NCBI GenBank assembly: GCA_902591485.1
Contig: CACJAV010000005.1
Span: 1 to 64,000 of the forward strand
DNA: 64,000 nucleotides
Direction: 5' to 3'
Source of the DNA: an uncultured Alphaproteobacteria bacterium
Lineage (GTDB): Bacteria > Pseudomonadota > Alphaproteobacteria > HIMB59 > GCA-002718135
In this document: positions 8,541-17,191 of the stretch, piece by piece
Position numbering within the stretch: the stretch's first letter is position 1
Layout of the letters: each line of letters opens with the position of its first letter
Program-made: the position numbers and the translations under genes
The notes under the pieces: generated by a model
Seen by the model: the letters and a program-made list of their open reading frames with translations, nothing else
Databases searched by the model: none
What the model was told of the DNA's origin: nothing

Positions 8541-9275
8541 TTATTTAGTCTTTCTTATATACTCTATTGATTGTGTAATCATTTCTAAATCAGTTTCCGT
8601 GGATAAGCGGTGATCACTTTCTTTGAGATAAATAATGTTAACATTTTTACCAGTTACCTTTTTAAGTATTTTCTTAGGCACATCTTCTTTAACAACATTA
8701 TCTTTTAAACCGTGAATTAATACCATTGGTTTTGAAAATCGAAATGGATTTTTGAGAACTCTATTTTTTTCTGCTTCAATAAAAAATTTTTTTGTTAAGT
8801 AATAGCTAAAACCATAGGAGGTATATTTAGTGATACCTTTAGTTGAAATTTCTTTTTTATTTTTTTTATTTAATGCGTTGTATAAATCTTTTCCAAAGTC
8901 GGGTGCTGCTGCTAAGCCGATTAATCCTTTTATTCTTTGTGGTCTTGCTTTGGCAGCCAACATCATTAACCACCCACCCATACTGCTACCGACGAGAATT
9001 TGAGGCCCTCTAGCAACATTGTCGATAATATCTAAAAGATCTTTTCTCCAATCAGACATGTTAAAATCTTCAAATTTTCCCTCAGACTTGCCATGACCTC
9101 GGCAATCAAAACGAACAAAATTAAGTTTGTTTTTCCTAGCATATCGCTCTATCGAGAGCGCTTTGCCACCATTCATATCAGAGTTCAATCCGTGAATAAA
9201 AATAATGCCTAACCTTCTTCCTTTTAAGGATTTATAGGCAATTTTATGGTTTTGTTTGTTTTTATAAAAACGCAT
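8541..9275 (-). CDS. Alpha/beta hydrolase, ABHD10-like
   Basis: A 244-residue alpha/beta hydrolase. The nucleophile elbow GSSMGG places the serine at residue 98; the acid is probably D192 (KDNVV) and the base H222 (SDHRLS). The oxyanion region is HGLNSDMNGGKAL. The whole protein follows mitochondrial ABHD10 closely (RFDCRGHG, W-R-K-D, GPQILVGSSMGGW, HGLKDNVV, SDHR), a group with depalmitoylase and acyl-glucuronidase activity in animals. In bacteria it is a generic esterase or thioesterase of unknown substrate. It is separated by about 40 bases from the operon downstream and diverges from the GT4 gene. Confidence 0.85.
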   Translation of the reverse strand: MRFYKNKQNHKIAYKSLKGRRLGIIFIHGLNSDMNGGKALSIERYARKNKLNFVRFDCRGHGKSEGKFEDFNMSDWRKDLLDIIDNVARGPQILVGSSMGGWLMMLAAKARPQRIKGLIGLAAAPDFGKDLYNALNKKNKKEISTKGITKYTSYGFSYYLTKKFFIEAEKNRVLKNPFRFSKPMVLIHGLKDNVVKEDVPKKILKKVTGKNVNIIYLKESDHRLSTETDLEMITQSIEYIRKTK

Positions 9276-9302
9276 ATTATAGAATACAAATATTAACTCG
9301 AA

Positions 9303-10430
9303 ATGTCATCCTTTAATCTTGTACAAATAGTCCCCTCTCTTGATTCTGGAGGTGTCGAAAGAGGCACGGTAGATGTGGCTAATTTTTTGGCTCAGAAACA
9401 AATTAAGAATTTTATTATCACCTCTGGTGGCAAAATGATTAAAGAACTTGATGACAATTTTGTTCATGTTCATCAATTACCTGTATCGAGCAAAAACTTT
9501 TTTTCATACCCTTCAATAGCACGTAACATAAATAAATTTATTCAAGCAAATAATATTAATTTATTGCATGTTCGATCTAGAGGCCCTGCTTGGATGATAA
9601 ATTTCATGTCAAAAAATAATATTAAAACAATTTCTACTTTTCATAATGTGTATGGTGGTAATTCCTTTATTAAAAAAATGTATAATAAGGGATTGTCTAA
9701 AATGGATCATCTGATTGCAATATCAGATTATGTAAAAGAAACAGTTATACAAAAATATAATATTACGAATAAAAATATATCAGTCATCAATAGGGGGATT
9801 GATACTGAATATTTTAATCAGCCTATCAATAACACCTATAAAGAAGATTTTATAAATAGACATCAAATTGACAAGTCAAAAAAAATTATTCTTTTTCCAG
9901 CAAGACTAACACGTTGGAAAGGTCAGTTGGAATTTGTTGATGTTATAAGAAAAATTAGCACAGAAAGTATTTTAGTTCTTTTTGCTGGAGATACTAAAAA
10001 TGACAGTTATGCAAAACAACTCCGTGAAAAAATAAATAAAAGTAATTTAAACGACACCTTCAAAATATTAGGAAGTATAAACCAAGAGGAGATGCGTCTA
10101 TTATTTGACATTGCAGATTTATCAGTTTCGCTTCCATTGAGAGCTGAAGGTTTTGGCAGAACTATAAGTGAATCGTTATATTCTGGCACACCGGTTATAG
10201 CTTTTAATTACGGCGGTGCAAAAAACCAGCTAGAACATTTGAGTGATTTTTTTAAATTAACACCTCAAGATTATGGCAGTTTACCTAACAAAATAGATCT
10301 ATTATTAAATTTATCAAACAATCAAAAAGTTAAAATTTTTCAAAATGTAAAAACAGTCATTGAAAATAATTTTTCAAAAGAAAATATGGTTAATCAGTAT
10401 TTAGAATTCTATGAATCAGTTCAATCCTAA
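9303..10430 (+). CDS. Glycosyltransferase family 4
   Basis: A 375-residue GT-B glycosyltransferase. The N-terminal acceptor domain starts with VPSLDSGGVERGTVDVANFL. The C-terminal nucleotide-sugar domain has FPARLTRWKGQ and the E-x7-E type motif EGFGRTISESL followed by PVIAFNYGGAKNQL. It should transfer a sugar from a nucleotide donor during lipopolysaccharide or other envelope glycan assembly at the cytoplasmic face of the membrane. Its end overlaps the next gene, a GT9 enzyme, by 20 bases, so the two are probably translated from one message. Donor and acceptor are unknown. Confidence 0.88.
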   Translation: MSSFNLVQIVPSLDSGGVERGTVDVANFLAQKQIKNFIITSGGKMIKELDDNFVHVHQLPVSSKNFFSYPSIARNINKFIQANNINLLHVRSRGPAWMINFMSKNNIKTISTFHNVYGGNSFIKKMYNKGLSKMDHLIAISDYVKETVIQKYNITNKNISVINRGIDTEYFNQPINNTYKEDFINRHQIDKSKKIILFPARLTRWKGQLEFVDVIRKISTESILVLFAGDTKNDSYAKQLREKINKSNLNDTFKILGSINQEEMRLLFDIADLSVSLPLRAEGFGRTISESLYSGTPVIAFNYGGAKNQLEHLSDFFKLTPQDYGSLPNKIDLLLNLSNNQKVKIFQNVKTVIENNFSKENMVNQYLEFYESVQS

Positions 10431-11355
10431 AAAAATTCTAGTTATTAAACATGGCTCTCTCGGTGATATTGTTTTTGCATTAGAGCCTATCTTAGCTATT
10501 CAAAAAAAATTTAACAATAAAGTTATAGATTTAGTTACAGAGGAAAAATTTATTCCTTTTTTTAAAAAGATGAATATGTTTCATCAATTTCTAATTGATA
10601 ATCGAAAAGATTTCTTTGCAACACTTGGCCTTATAAAAAAAATTATATTTGGAAAATACGATCTAGTAATAGACTTACAAAATTCAAAAAGAACTAATCT
10701 GTATCATTTTTTTATCAAAATATTTTCTAAAGCAAAAATAAATGGATCAAGAAGTAATGTTCATAAAAGATATATTATTCCCCCTCAAGGAACTGAGAGT
10801 CCAACGCAAGGTTTACTAAAACAATTACAATTATTAGGTATCGAGGAAATTAATCCAAATTTTAGTTGGCTTGAGAATAATCATCATGATCTAGATTTTG
10901 ATAAAAAGGATATAGTAATGGTTATTCCAGGTGTATCACAATCAGGTAAATATAAACAATGGGCACCAAATAAGTTTCAAGAAATTTGTTCTTTTTTAGA
11001 AGCAAAAGGATTTCATATTTGTTTAGTTGGCACCAAGCATGATAATGATGCTATTAAGCCAATACTCGATAACTGCACAAATATTATAAATTTAATCGAT
11101 AAATCTCCACCCGACGTTATTTATTCAGTTGCCAACAAATGCAAGCTTATAATTTCAAATGATACAGGTCCCGGTCACATAGCATCCCTTAGTAGAGTTA
11201 ATACTTTATGGCTTGCCTTAGATAATCCTATTACAAAAGCAAATTTGAGTTTTAGAAAAAATAGCCATTTAGTTCTTAAAAGCTCAATGGCAGATTTGAG
11301 TGTTGATGAAGTAAAAGATTTTTTATCTAACAATAAGTTAATCGACAAAGTTTAG
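10411..11355 (+). CDS. Glycosyltransferase family 9 (heptosyltransferase-like)
   Basis: A 314-residue GT9 enzyme of the WaaC/WaaF/WaaQ type. The start ILVIKHGSLGDIVFALEPI, the middle VMVIPGVSQSGKYKQWAP and the C-terminal ISNDTGPGHIASL are the family's diagnostic blocks, the last one contacting the ADP-sugar. It likely adds heptose or a similar sugar to the lipopolysaccharide inner core. The N-terminus begins within the coding region of the preceding GT4 gene. Its 3' end overlaps the convergent GT9 gene by 18 bases. A kdsB gene for KDO activation lies about 15 kb away. Confidence 0.86.
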   Translation: MNQFNPKKILVIKHGSLGDIVFALEPILAIQKKFNNKVIDLVTEEKFIPFFKKMNMFHQFLIDNRKDFFATLGLIKKIIFGKYDLVIDLQNSKRTNLYHFFIKIFSKAKINGSRSNVHKRYIIPPQGTESPTQGLLKQLQLLGIEEINPNFSWLENNHHDLDFDKKDIVMVIPGVSQSGKYKQWAPNKFQEICSFLEAKGFHICLVGTKHDNDAIKPILDNCTNIINLIDKSPPDVIYSVANKCKLIISNDTGPGHIASLSRVNTLWLALDNPITKANLSFRKNSHLVLKSSMADLSVDEVKDFLSNNKLIDKV

Positions 11356-12342
11356 TAGTTTTTTATTCAGATCCATATCGTTTGTTTCCAAGGCTAGATA
11401 TTCTTTATTCCACGGCGCATACTCACGCATGATGCTTTTTGGTAAATTATCTGCATCATAAATAACACAAAGTTTAGAGCTTGTTAGAGAAGCAATATGA
11501 GTGCATCCGCTTTCAGGTGTGATAGTATAGTCTGCCTGATTAAGAAGGCTTGTCCAGTTTTCAAAATCAAAATTATTACACAATAAAATTTGTTTTTCAT
11601 TATTGATAAGTTCATTAGCCTTATCAGTTGAAGAATATAAAGTGAAAATTTTATGAAACTTACTTTTTGTTGTTTCATCAGATGTTAAATAAATACTTAA
11701 ATTCTTTTTTTCCAAGGCCTTTAATAATTCTAAAAAATTATCTTCTTCATAGTATTTATTAATCCATTTCGAGGATAGATGGATGACACACACTTTTTTA
11801 TCTTTTTTAATAGTAAATGCATTTATAAATGCAAAGTTAGATTGATGATTTTTATCTAGGTTAATACCACTATTTAGAATGACTTCCATCATAGTTGTAG
11901 TTTGATGAATATCTTGATTTTCTCTTATTGCTTTAAATCGATTAACTACTTTTAATTGTGAAAAAAATATTTTACTAAAAATTATTTGCCAAAATTTACT
12001 AATTATGTTTGATTTGTAACGAGATTGTAAAATTAAGGCTGACTTAAATTTGCTTGTTGAGTAATATCCTAGCAATAAACCAAACCAGCCTGGACTAAAA
12101 GAAAAGTAATAATCATATTTTTCATCATTAATACATTTTATTAATTGTTTGAAAGCTGAAGAATTATTTGTCTTTTCATAAGTTTTATCAATCAAATTAG
12201 ATAATTGACATATTTTTAAATTTTTTTTTGAGGCTACTACATGAATACTTGCTTTAGGATTTTTTTCTTTTATTCCTTGGATGATAGGCAGAGTTAAAAT
12301 CATATCACCCATGCGATCACTACGTTCAATACAAATTTTCAT
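11338..12342 (-). CDS. Glycosyltransferase family 9 (heptosyltransferase-like), second copy
   Basis: A 334-residue GT9-family protein on the opposite strand. It opens with ERSDRMGDMILTLPIIQGI, the family's acceptor-domain start, and carries TPESGCTHIASL near residue 280, the equivalent of the DTG..H donor-binding block. The aspartate-threonine pair seen in the neighbouring copy is replaced by PES here, so donor specificity may differ. It is likely involved in lipopolysaccharide core assembly. The upstream 147-base gap before infC must hold promoters for both divergent genes. Confidence 0.82.
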   Translation of the reverse strand: MKICIERSDRMGDMILTLPIIQGIKEKNPKASIHVVASKKNLKICQLSNLIDKTYEKTNNSSAFKQLIKCINDEKYDYYFSFSPGWFGLLLGYYSTSKFKSALILQSRYKSNIISKFWQIIFSKIFFSQLKVVNRFKAIRENQDIHQTTTMMEVILNSGINLDKNHQSNFAFINAFTIKKDKKVCVIHLSSKWINKYYEEDNFLELLKALEKKNLSIYLTSDETTKSKFHKIFTLYSSTDKANELINNEKQILLCNNFDFENWTSLLNQADYTITPESGCTHIASLTSSKLCVIYDADNLPKSIMREYAPWNKEYLALETNDMDLNKKLLNFVD

Positions 12343-12489
12343 TTATTTTTACTTACAATTTAACCTTTTTTTTAAAAAACAGACCTTGAATTTAATTTCA
12401 ATTTCATTATATCTCTAGAAAATATGAAAAAAATATTCAATTCCTAATATGCTATTTATCAATAGCTTAATCCACTTAAATTAATAGTT

Positions 12490-13029
12490 TTGGCAGTAAA
12501 TTTCAGAGCAAAGAAGAATACTGGTCCAAGGACTAATGAGCAGATTACTGCCAGCGAAGTACGTGTTATTTCAAGCACAGGAAAGCAGCTAGGCATCATT
12601 AGTATCAGAGAGGCACTAAATCATGCAGAAGATGAAGGCTTTGATCTCGTTGAAGTATCACCAGCTGCTAACCCACCTGTATGTAAAATAATCGATTATG
12701 GTAAACTTAAATACAGAGAGCAAAAAAGTAAAAAAGAGGCCAAAAAGAAACAAAAAACAATTGAAGTAAAAGAAATTAAAATGCGACCTGGAATAGATAC
12801 GCATGACTACAACGTTAAGATTAAAGCCCTATCCAAGTTTATTGGTGGTGGGAATAAAGTAAAAGTGTCTATGCGATTTAGAGGTAGAGAAATGGAGCAT
12901 CAAAATTTAGGTTTTGATCTTTTAAAAAAACTCACCGAGGAAGTTGTAGAATACGCAAAGGTAGAAGTTCCGCCAAAATCTGAGGGTAAACAAATTATGA
13001 TGATTTTGGTTCCTCAGGTTGCTAAATAA
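12490..13029 (+). CDS. infC: Translation initiation factor IF-3
   Basis: A 179-residue IF-3 with the N-terminal domain (GPRTNEQITASEVRVI), the lysine-rich linker helix and the C-terminal 30S-binding domain (EIKMRPGIDTHDYNVKIK, RFRGREMEHQNLG). It prevents premature 50S joining and checks start-codon pairing. The reading frame begins at a TTG; no ATG or GTG lies between the TTG and the conserved start. A non-AUG start on infC is known in E. coli (AUU), where IF-3 itself rejects it and so limits its own synthesis, and the same logic may apply. A weak TTGAAT / TATATC pair at 12386-12413 is a possible promoter. Confidence 0.95.
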   Translation: MAVNFRAKKNTGPRTNEQITASEVRVISSTGKQLGIISIREALNHAEDEGFDLVEVSPAANPPVCKIIDYGKLKYREQKSKKEAKKKQKTIEVKEIKMRPGIDTHDYNVKIKALSKFIGGGNKVKVSMRFRGREMEHQNLGFDLLKKLTEEVVEYAKVEVPPKSEGKQIMMILVPQVAK

Positions 13030-13040
13030 TTACTTACTCA

Positions 13041-13068
13041 TTGATTCTTAAACAAATATCACTATAAG
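13041..13068 (+). promoter_or_regulatory. Candidate promoter for rpmI-rplT
   Basis: TTGATT at 13041-13046 and TATAAG at 13063-13068 are separated by 16 bases, close to the sigma-70-type consensus. Transcription would start near 13075, a few bases ahead of the GC-rich hairpin at 13082. This would give rpmI-rplT a message of its own in addition to any read-through from infC. It is based on sequence match only. Confidence 0.45.
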
Positions 13069-13081
13069 ACCACCTACACTA

Positions 13082-13106
13082 GCTATGGCCTGCGGGGCAG
13101 CCTAGC
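13082..13106 (+). promoter_or_regulatory. Putative ribosomal-protein leader hairpin upstream of rpmI
   Basis: GCTA, GG and CTGC on the left pair with GCAG, CC and TAGC on the right around a GGG loop, with one U and one C bulged on the left. It is one of the most GC-rich stretches in the window and sits in the 101-base gap between infC and rpmI, ending 24 bases before the rpmI start. No T-run follows, so it is not a typical terminator. In E. coli and Firmicutes, L20 binds a leader RNA to repress rpmI-rplT. This hairpin could be the counterpart, but I cannot match it to a described motif. Confidence 0.45.
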
Positions 13107-13130
13107 GGTTAATTTAACAAGGAGTATAGA

Positions 13131-13331
13131 ATGCCCAAGCTTAAAACGAAAAGTAGTTTAAAAAAACGTTTCTCTAGAACTGGAACTGGAAAGATCAAGT
13201 TCAAGCCTGCTGGAAAAAGACACGGTATGAGCAAAAGATCAAATAAATTTATACGTAGTACAAAACGATCGGCGATTATGTCACCAGGTGACAGTGCGCT
13301 TATCGATCATATGCTGCCTTACAATAAATAG
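13131..13331 (+). CDS. rpmI: 50S ribosomal protein L35 (bL35)
   Basis: A 66-residue basic protein with the L35 pattern [13 protein letters not shown], the RHGMSKRS block and the C-terminal end ML.PY. It is a component of the large subunit. It starts with ATG after an AAGGAG Shine-Dalgarno sequence and is followed nine bases later by rplT. The order infC-rpmI-rplT-pheS-pheT is widely conserved. Confidence 0.96.
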   Translation: MPKLKTKSSLKKRFSRTGTGKIKFKPAGKRHGMSKRSNKFIRSTKRSAIMSPGDSALIDHMLPYNK

Positions 13332-13340
13332 GAGTTTACA

Positions 13341-13694
13341 ATGGCAAGAGTTTCAAGAGGCGTTACCGCAAGAGCAAGACATAAAAAAGTACTAAAAAGA
13401 GCCAAAGGTTATTACGGAAGAAGAAAAAATGTGTTTAGAGTTGCCGTGCAAGCAGTTGAGCGTGGCATGCAATATGCATACCGTGATCGCAGAAAAAGAA
13501 AAAGTGATTTTAGAGGCTTATGGATTCAACGAATTAATGCAGGTGTGAGAATGCATGGAATGACCTATTCTCAGTTTATTGCTGGTCTAAAAAAATCATC
13601 TGTGGAAATCGATAGAAAAATATTAGCTGAATTGGCAGTTAATCAACCAGATGCATTTAAGGCTTTAGTTGAAAAAGCTCAATCAGCTAACTAG
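13341..13694 (+). CDS. rplT: 50S ribosomal protein L20 (bL20)
   Basis: A 117-residue protein of normal length with the L20 N-terminal tail [19 protein letters not shown], followed by the AKGYYGRR helix and the [20 protein letters not shown] core. It binds 23S rRNA early in large-subunit assembly and, in studied bacteria, represses its own operon. GGAG lies just upstream of the ATG. A 31-base gap separates it from pheS. Confidence 0.96.
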   Translation: MARVSRGVTARARHKKVLKRAKGYYGRRKNVFRVAVQAVERGMQYAYRDRRKRKSDFRGLWIQRINAGVRMHGMTYSQFIAGLKKSSVEIDRKILAELAVNQPDAFKALVEKAQSAN

Positions 13695-13725
13695 TATTTA
13701 ATTTTTAATAATTTATACTAATAAT

Positions 13726-14787
13726 ATGGCTTTATCAGTTGATGCTGTAGATATAAAAAAAAGAATTGAAAGTTGTAAAAACCTTCAAGAGGTTGAAGGC
13801 ATACGTCTTGAATACCTTGGTAAAAAAGGATTAATTCCATCTGAAATGAAGCTTTTAGGAAATCTTTCTATTGATGAAAGAAAACTTAAAGGTCAGGAAT
13901 TAAATAAACTTAAATCAGTTATTGAAGAAGCCATTGATAATCAAAAAACTTTTATTGAAAATCAGGAAATAGAAAAAAAACTACAAAATGAAAATATTGA
14001 TGTAACTTTACCTCAACTAGAAATTACTAATGGAAAAATTCATCCTATTTCTCAAACAATTTTTAGTATTATAGAAATTTTTGGTAATTTAAATTATTCG
14101 GTTGAAGCGGGACCAGATATTGAGAGTGATTTTAATAATTTTTCTGCTTTGAATATCCCTCCTCATCATCCCGCTCGTGAAATGCAAGATACTTTTTATG
14201 TACAAAATAGTGATGGCGAAGATAATGTATTGAGAACGCATACAAGTCCTGTCCAAGTAAGAACAATGCTGAAAACAAAACCACCTATAAAAATAATTGT
14301 TCCTGGAAGAACATACAGGAGTGACTCAGACTCAACTCATACACCAATGTTTCATCAAGTAGAGGGTTTAGTAGTAAATAAAGATGCGACCATGGCAGAT
14401 TTAAAATCTACCCTGATTACTTTTTTAAAAGAGTTTTTTGAGATTGAAAATTTAAAGTACCGTTTTAGACCGAGTTATTTTCCATTTACTGAACCAAGCG
14501 CAGAAATGGATGTTGCTTTTACTAAAAAAAATAATGTTTTAAAAATTGGTGAGGGTGATGAATGGCTAGAAATTTTAGGATGTGGTATGGTCAATCCAAA
14601 AGTTTTAGAGAATTGTAATATTGACTCCTCGGTTTACCAGGGTTTTGCATTTGGGATGGGAATAGAAAGATTATCGATGCTCAAATACGGTATTACCGAT
14701 ATGCGAGGTTTATTTGACTTAAATATTAAGTGGTTAGATCATTACGGTTTTTCACCACTGGATCTTAGGAATAGAGCAGAGGTTTAA
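13726..14787 (+). CDS. pheS: Phenylalanyl-tRNA synthetase alpha subunit
   Basis: A 353-residue class II synthetase catalytic subunit. An N-terminal coiled coil for tRNA binding is followed by motif 2 (PGRTYRSDSDSTHTPMFHQ, about 190-208) and motif 3 (GFAFGMGIERLSMLKYG, near residue 311). It charges tRNA-Phe as an alpha2-beta2 enzyme with PheT, encoded seven bases downstream. I see no attenuator-type leader in the short gap after rplT. Confidence 0.96.
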   Translation: MALSVDAVDIKKRIESCKNLQEVEGIRLEYLGKKGLIPSEMKLLGNLSIDERKLKGQELNKLKSVIEEAIDNQKTFIENQEIEKKLQNENIDVTLPQLEITNGKIHPISQTIFSIIEIFGNLNYSVEAGPDIESDFNNFSALNIPPHHPAREMQDTFYVQNSDGEDNVLRTHTSPVQVRTMLKTKPPIKIIVPGRTYRSDSDSTHTPMFHQVEGLVVNKDATMADLKSTLITFLKEFFEIENLKYRFRPSYFPFTEPSAEMDVAFTKKNNVLKIGEGDEWLEILGCGMVNPKVLENCNIDSSVYQGFAFGMGIERLSMLKYGITDMRGLFDLNIKWLDHYGFSPLDLRNRAEV

Positions 14788-14794
14788 AACTAAA

Positions 14795-17191
14795 ATGAAA
14801 TTTACACTTAACTGGCTAAAAGATCATTTAGATACTTCAAAAAATTTAGATACTATCGTTGAAACGCTTACAAATATTGGTTTAGAAATAGAAAATGTTG
14901 AAGATAAATCAAAAACTTTCAATGACTTTACAGTTGCTGAGGTTTTAAAAGCAGAACAGCATCCTGATGCAGACAGACTTAAAGTATGCAGTGTTAAAAC
15001 TATTGATGGAACTTTTCAAGTAGTCTGCGGCGCACCTAATGCTCGTACAGGAATGAAAGGTATTTTTGCGCCTGAAAATAGTTTTATTCCAGGCACAGGA
15101 ATAAAATTAAAAAAATCTAAAATAAGAGGAGTGGAGTCTTGTGGAATGCTTGTTTCTGAGAGAGAAATGGGAATATCAGATGAGCATGATGGGATTATTG
15201 AAGTTGATGCAAAACATAAACTTGGTGAAAAATTTATTGAAGTATTTAATCTTGATGATCCAGTCATAGAAATAAATATTACTCCAAATAGAGGTGACTG
15301 CTTATCTGTTAGGGGAGTTGCAAGAGACTTAGCCGCTGCAGGGTTAGGAACTTTAAAAGAAAATGCTCTTACAAAAAGTATACCAGGCACTTTCGAAAGT
15401 CCTATTAAGTGGGAAAAAGCTTTTACTGGTGATGAAGAATATCTTTGTCCAGGCGTTGCTGGTAGATATTTTAAAAATGTTACCAATAAAGAGAGCCCAG
15501 CATGGCTTCAACAAAGATTAAAAGCAATTGGGTTAAGACCAATCTCTGCCTTGGTTGATATTACTAATTACATTACGTATGATTTAGGAAGACCTTTGCA
15601 TGTGTATGATGCAGATAAAATAGATGGTAATCTTAAAATGCGTTTTGCTAAGAAAAATGAAACTTGTTTGACTCTTGATGAAGAAAAAAGAGAATGCGCT
15701 GCAGACATGATTGTAATTTCTGATAATCAACAACTTCATGGAATTGGTGGGGTCATGGGTGGTCTTGACAGTGGTTGCAGCCTTGATACTAAAAATGTAT
15801 TCTTAGAAGTTGCTTTATTTGATCCTATTTCTGTTACCAAAACAGGAAGATACCTTAAACTTCAAAGCGATGCCAGATATAGATTTGAGAGAGGAATAGA
15901 CTCAACTTCAATTGAATGGGGAGTAGATGCGGCTACTAATATGATTAGTGATTTATGTGGTGGTGAAGTTAGTGAACGTGTTCAAACCAAGGTTTTAGAT
16001 AAGAAGCAGTCTAAAATAATTTTTAATACAAACAAAGTTAAATCTCTTGGAGGTTTAGAAATTAAAAATGATAAACAAAAATCAATTTTAGAGTCATTAG
16101 GTTTTAATATTCTAGAAAAAAATAATATTTTTGAAATACTTGTTCCAAGTTTTAGACCTGACATCGAAGGAGAGGCAGATATCGTTGAAGAAATTATGAG
16201 AATATATGGCTTTGATAAAATACCTCTTACTGATGTGAGTGATATACAGAATAAGAAAAATATCTTAAGTCCTGCGCTTAAGTCTTTTTATAAAATTAAA
16301 AGAATAATTGCTAATCAAGGTTATCTTGAAGCAGTGACATGGTCTTTCATGGACGAAAAAGCTGCTAAATTAGTTTCTGCAGATGTCATACAAATAAAAA
16401 ATCCTATTAGTTCTGATCTTAACGTAATGCGACCATCTAATATTCCAAATTTGTTAAATGCAATTAATTTAAATAAATCAAAAGTCATTAATAATGGTAA
16501 ACTATTTGAAGTCGGCCCAATATTTGCTGCCTCCTTAGAAGATAAACAAACTAACGTTGCAACAGCAATTGGATATGGAAATGTTAATGGCGGGAATTGG
16601 AATTCTATAAATCAAGATTTTGATGTTTTCGCTATTAAATCAGATCTTATGCAAATATTAAAAACTTTAAATGTGCCTGTAGACAATCTTTTTTATGAAA
16701 ATATAAAGAATAAAATTTTTCATCCTGGTAAATCATCATCGCTACGAATTGGAAAAAATATACTCGCAAATTTTGGAGAACTAAATCCAATTTTATTAAA
16801 ATCTCTCGATATTGGGCATTCGGTTGTTGCTTTTGAAATCTTCACAGACACATTGGGTCAATTTTTAGCTAAAAAAACATCAACAATTTCTGCTTTTGAT
16901 AACAATCCATACCAGATGGTTGAGAGAGATTTTGCTTTTTTATTTCCAAAGTCAGTAAAGGCAAATGATATAATAAATAAAATAAAAAAAATAGATAAAA
17001 AAGTTATAGAAAAGGTTTCAATTTTTGATGTTTATGAAGGTGAAAAAATTGAATCTGATTCTAAAAGCATTGCAATCAGAGTTTTATTACAGCCAATTGA
17101 AAAAACTTTTAGTGATGAAGAGATAGAAAATCTATCTAATCAAATTATTGATACAGTTATCACTAGCTTTGCAGCATCTTTAAGAAAGTAA
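14795..17191 (+). CDS. pheT: Phenylalanyl-tRNA synthetase beta subunit
   Basis: A 798-residue beta subunit of normal length. In order it shows the N-terminal tRNA-binding OB fold ([19 protein letters not shown]), the editing B3/B4 domain ([21 protein letters not shown]), the B5 domain, the catalytic-like core with EVGPIF, and the C-terminal ferredoxin-like anticodon-binding domain ([17 protein letters not shown] onward). Its stop codon overlaps the lepA start in TAATG, so the two are probably coupled in translation. Confidence 0.96.
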   Translation: MKFTLNWLKDHLDTSKNLDTIVETLTNIGLEIENVEDKSKTFNDFTVAEVLKAEQHPDADRLKVCSVKTIDGTFQVVCGAPNARTGMKGIFAPENSFIPGTGIKLKKSKIRGVESCGMLVSEREMGISDEHDGIIEVDAKHKLGEKFIEVFNLDDPVIEINITPNRGDCLSVRGVARDLAAAGLGTLKENALTKSIPGTFESPIKWEKAFTGDEEYLCPGVAGRYFKNVTNKESPAWLQQRLKAIGLRPISALVDITNYITYDLGRPLHVYDADKIDGNLKMRFAKKNETCLTLDEEKRECAADMIVISDNQQLHGIGGVMGGLDSGCSLDTKNVFLEVALFDPISVTKTGRYLKLQSDARYRFERGIDSTSIEWGVDAATNMISDLCGGEVSERVQTKVLDKKQSKIIFNTNKVKSLGGLEIKNDKQKSILESLGFNILEKNNIFEILVPSFRPDIEGEADIVEEIMRIYGFDKIPLTDVSDIQNKKNILSPALKSFYKIKRIIANQGYLEAVTWSFMDEKAAKLVSADVIQIKNPISSDLNVMRPSNIPNLLNAINLNKSKVINNGKLFEVGPIFAASLEDKQTNVATAIGYGNVNGGNWNSINQDFDVFAIKSDLMQILKTLNVPVDNLFYENIKNKIFHPGKSSSLRIGKNILANFGELNPILLKSLDIGHSVVAFEIFTDTLGQFLAKKTSTISAFDNNPYQMVERDFAFLFPKSVKANDIINKIKKIDKKVIEKVSIFDVYEGEKIESDSKSIAIRVLLQPIEKTFSDEEIENLSNQIIDTVITSFAASLRK

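Noticed and set aside
13082..13106. The GC-rich hairpin before rpmI read as a Rho-independent terminator
   Set aside because: No T-run follows and the genes on both sides run in the same direction as an expected unit, so a leader role fits better.
15016..15486. A 156-codon open frame antisense to pheT
   Set aside because: It lies wholly within a well-conserved gene, has no family resemblance and is explained by codon bias on the other strand.
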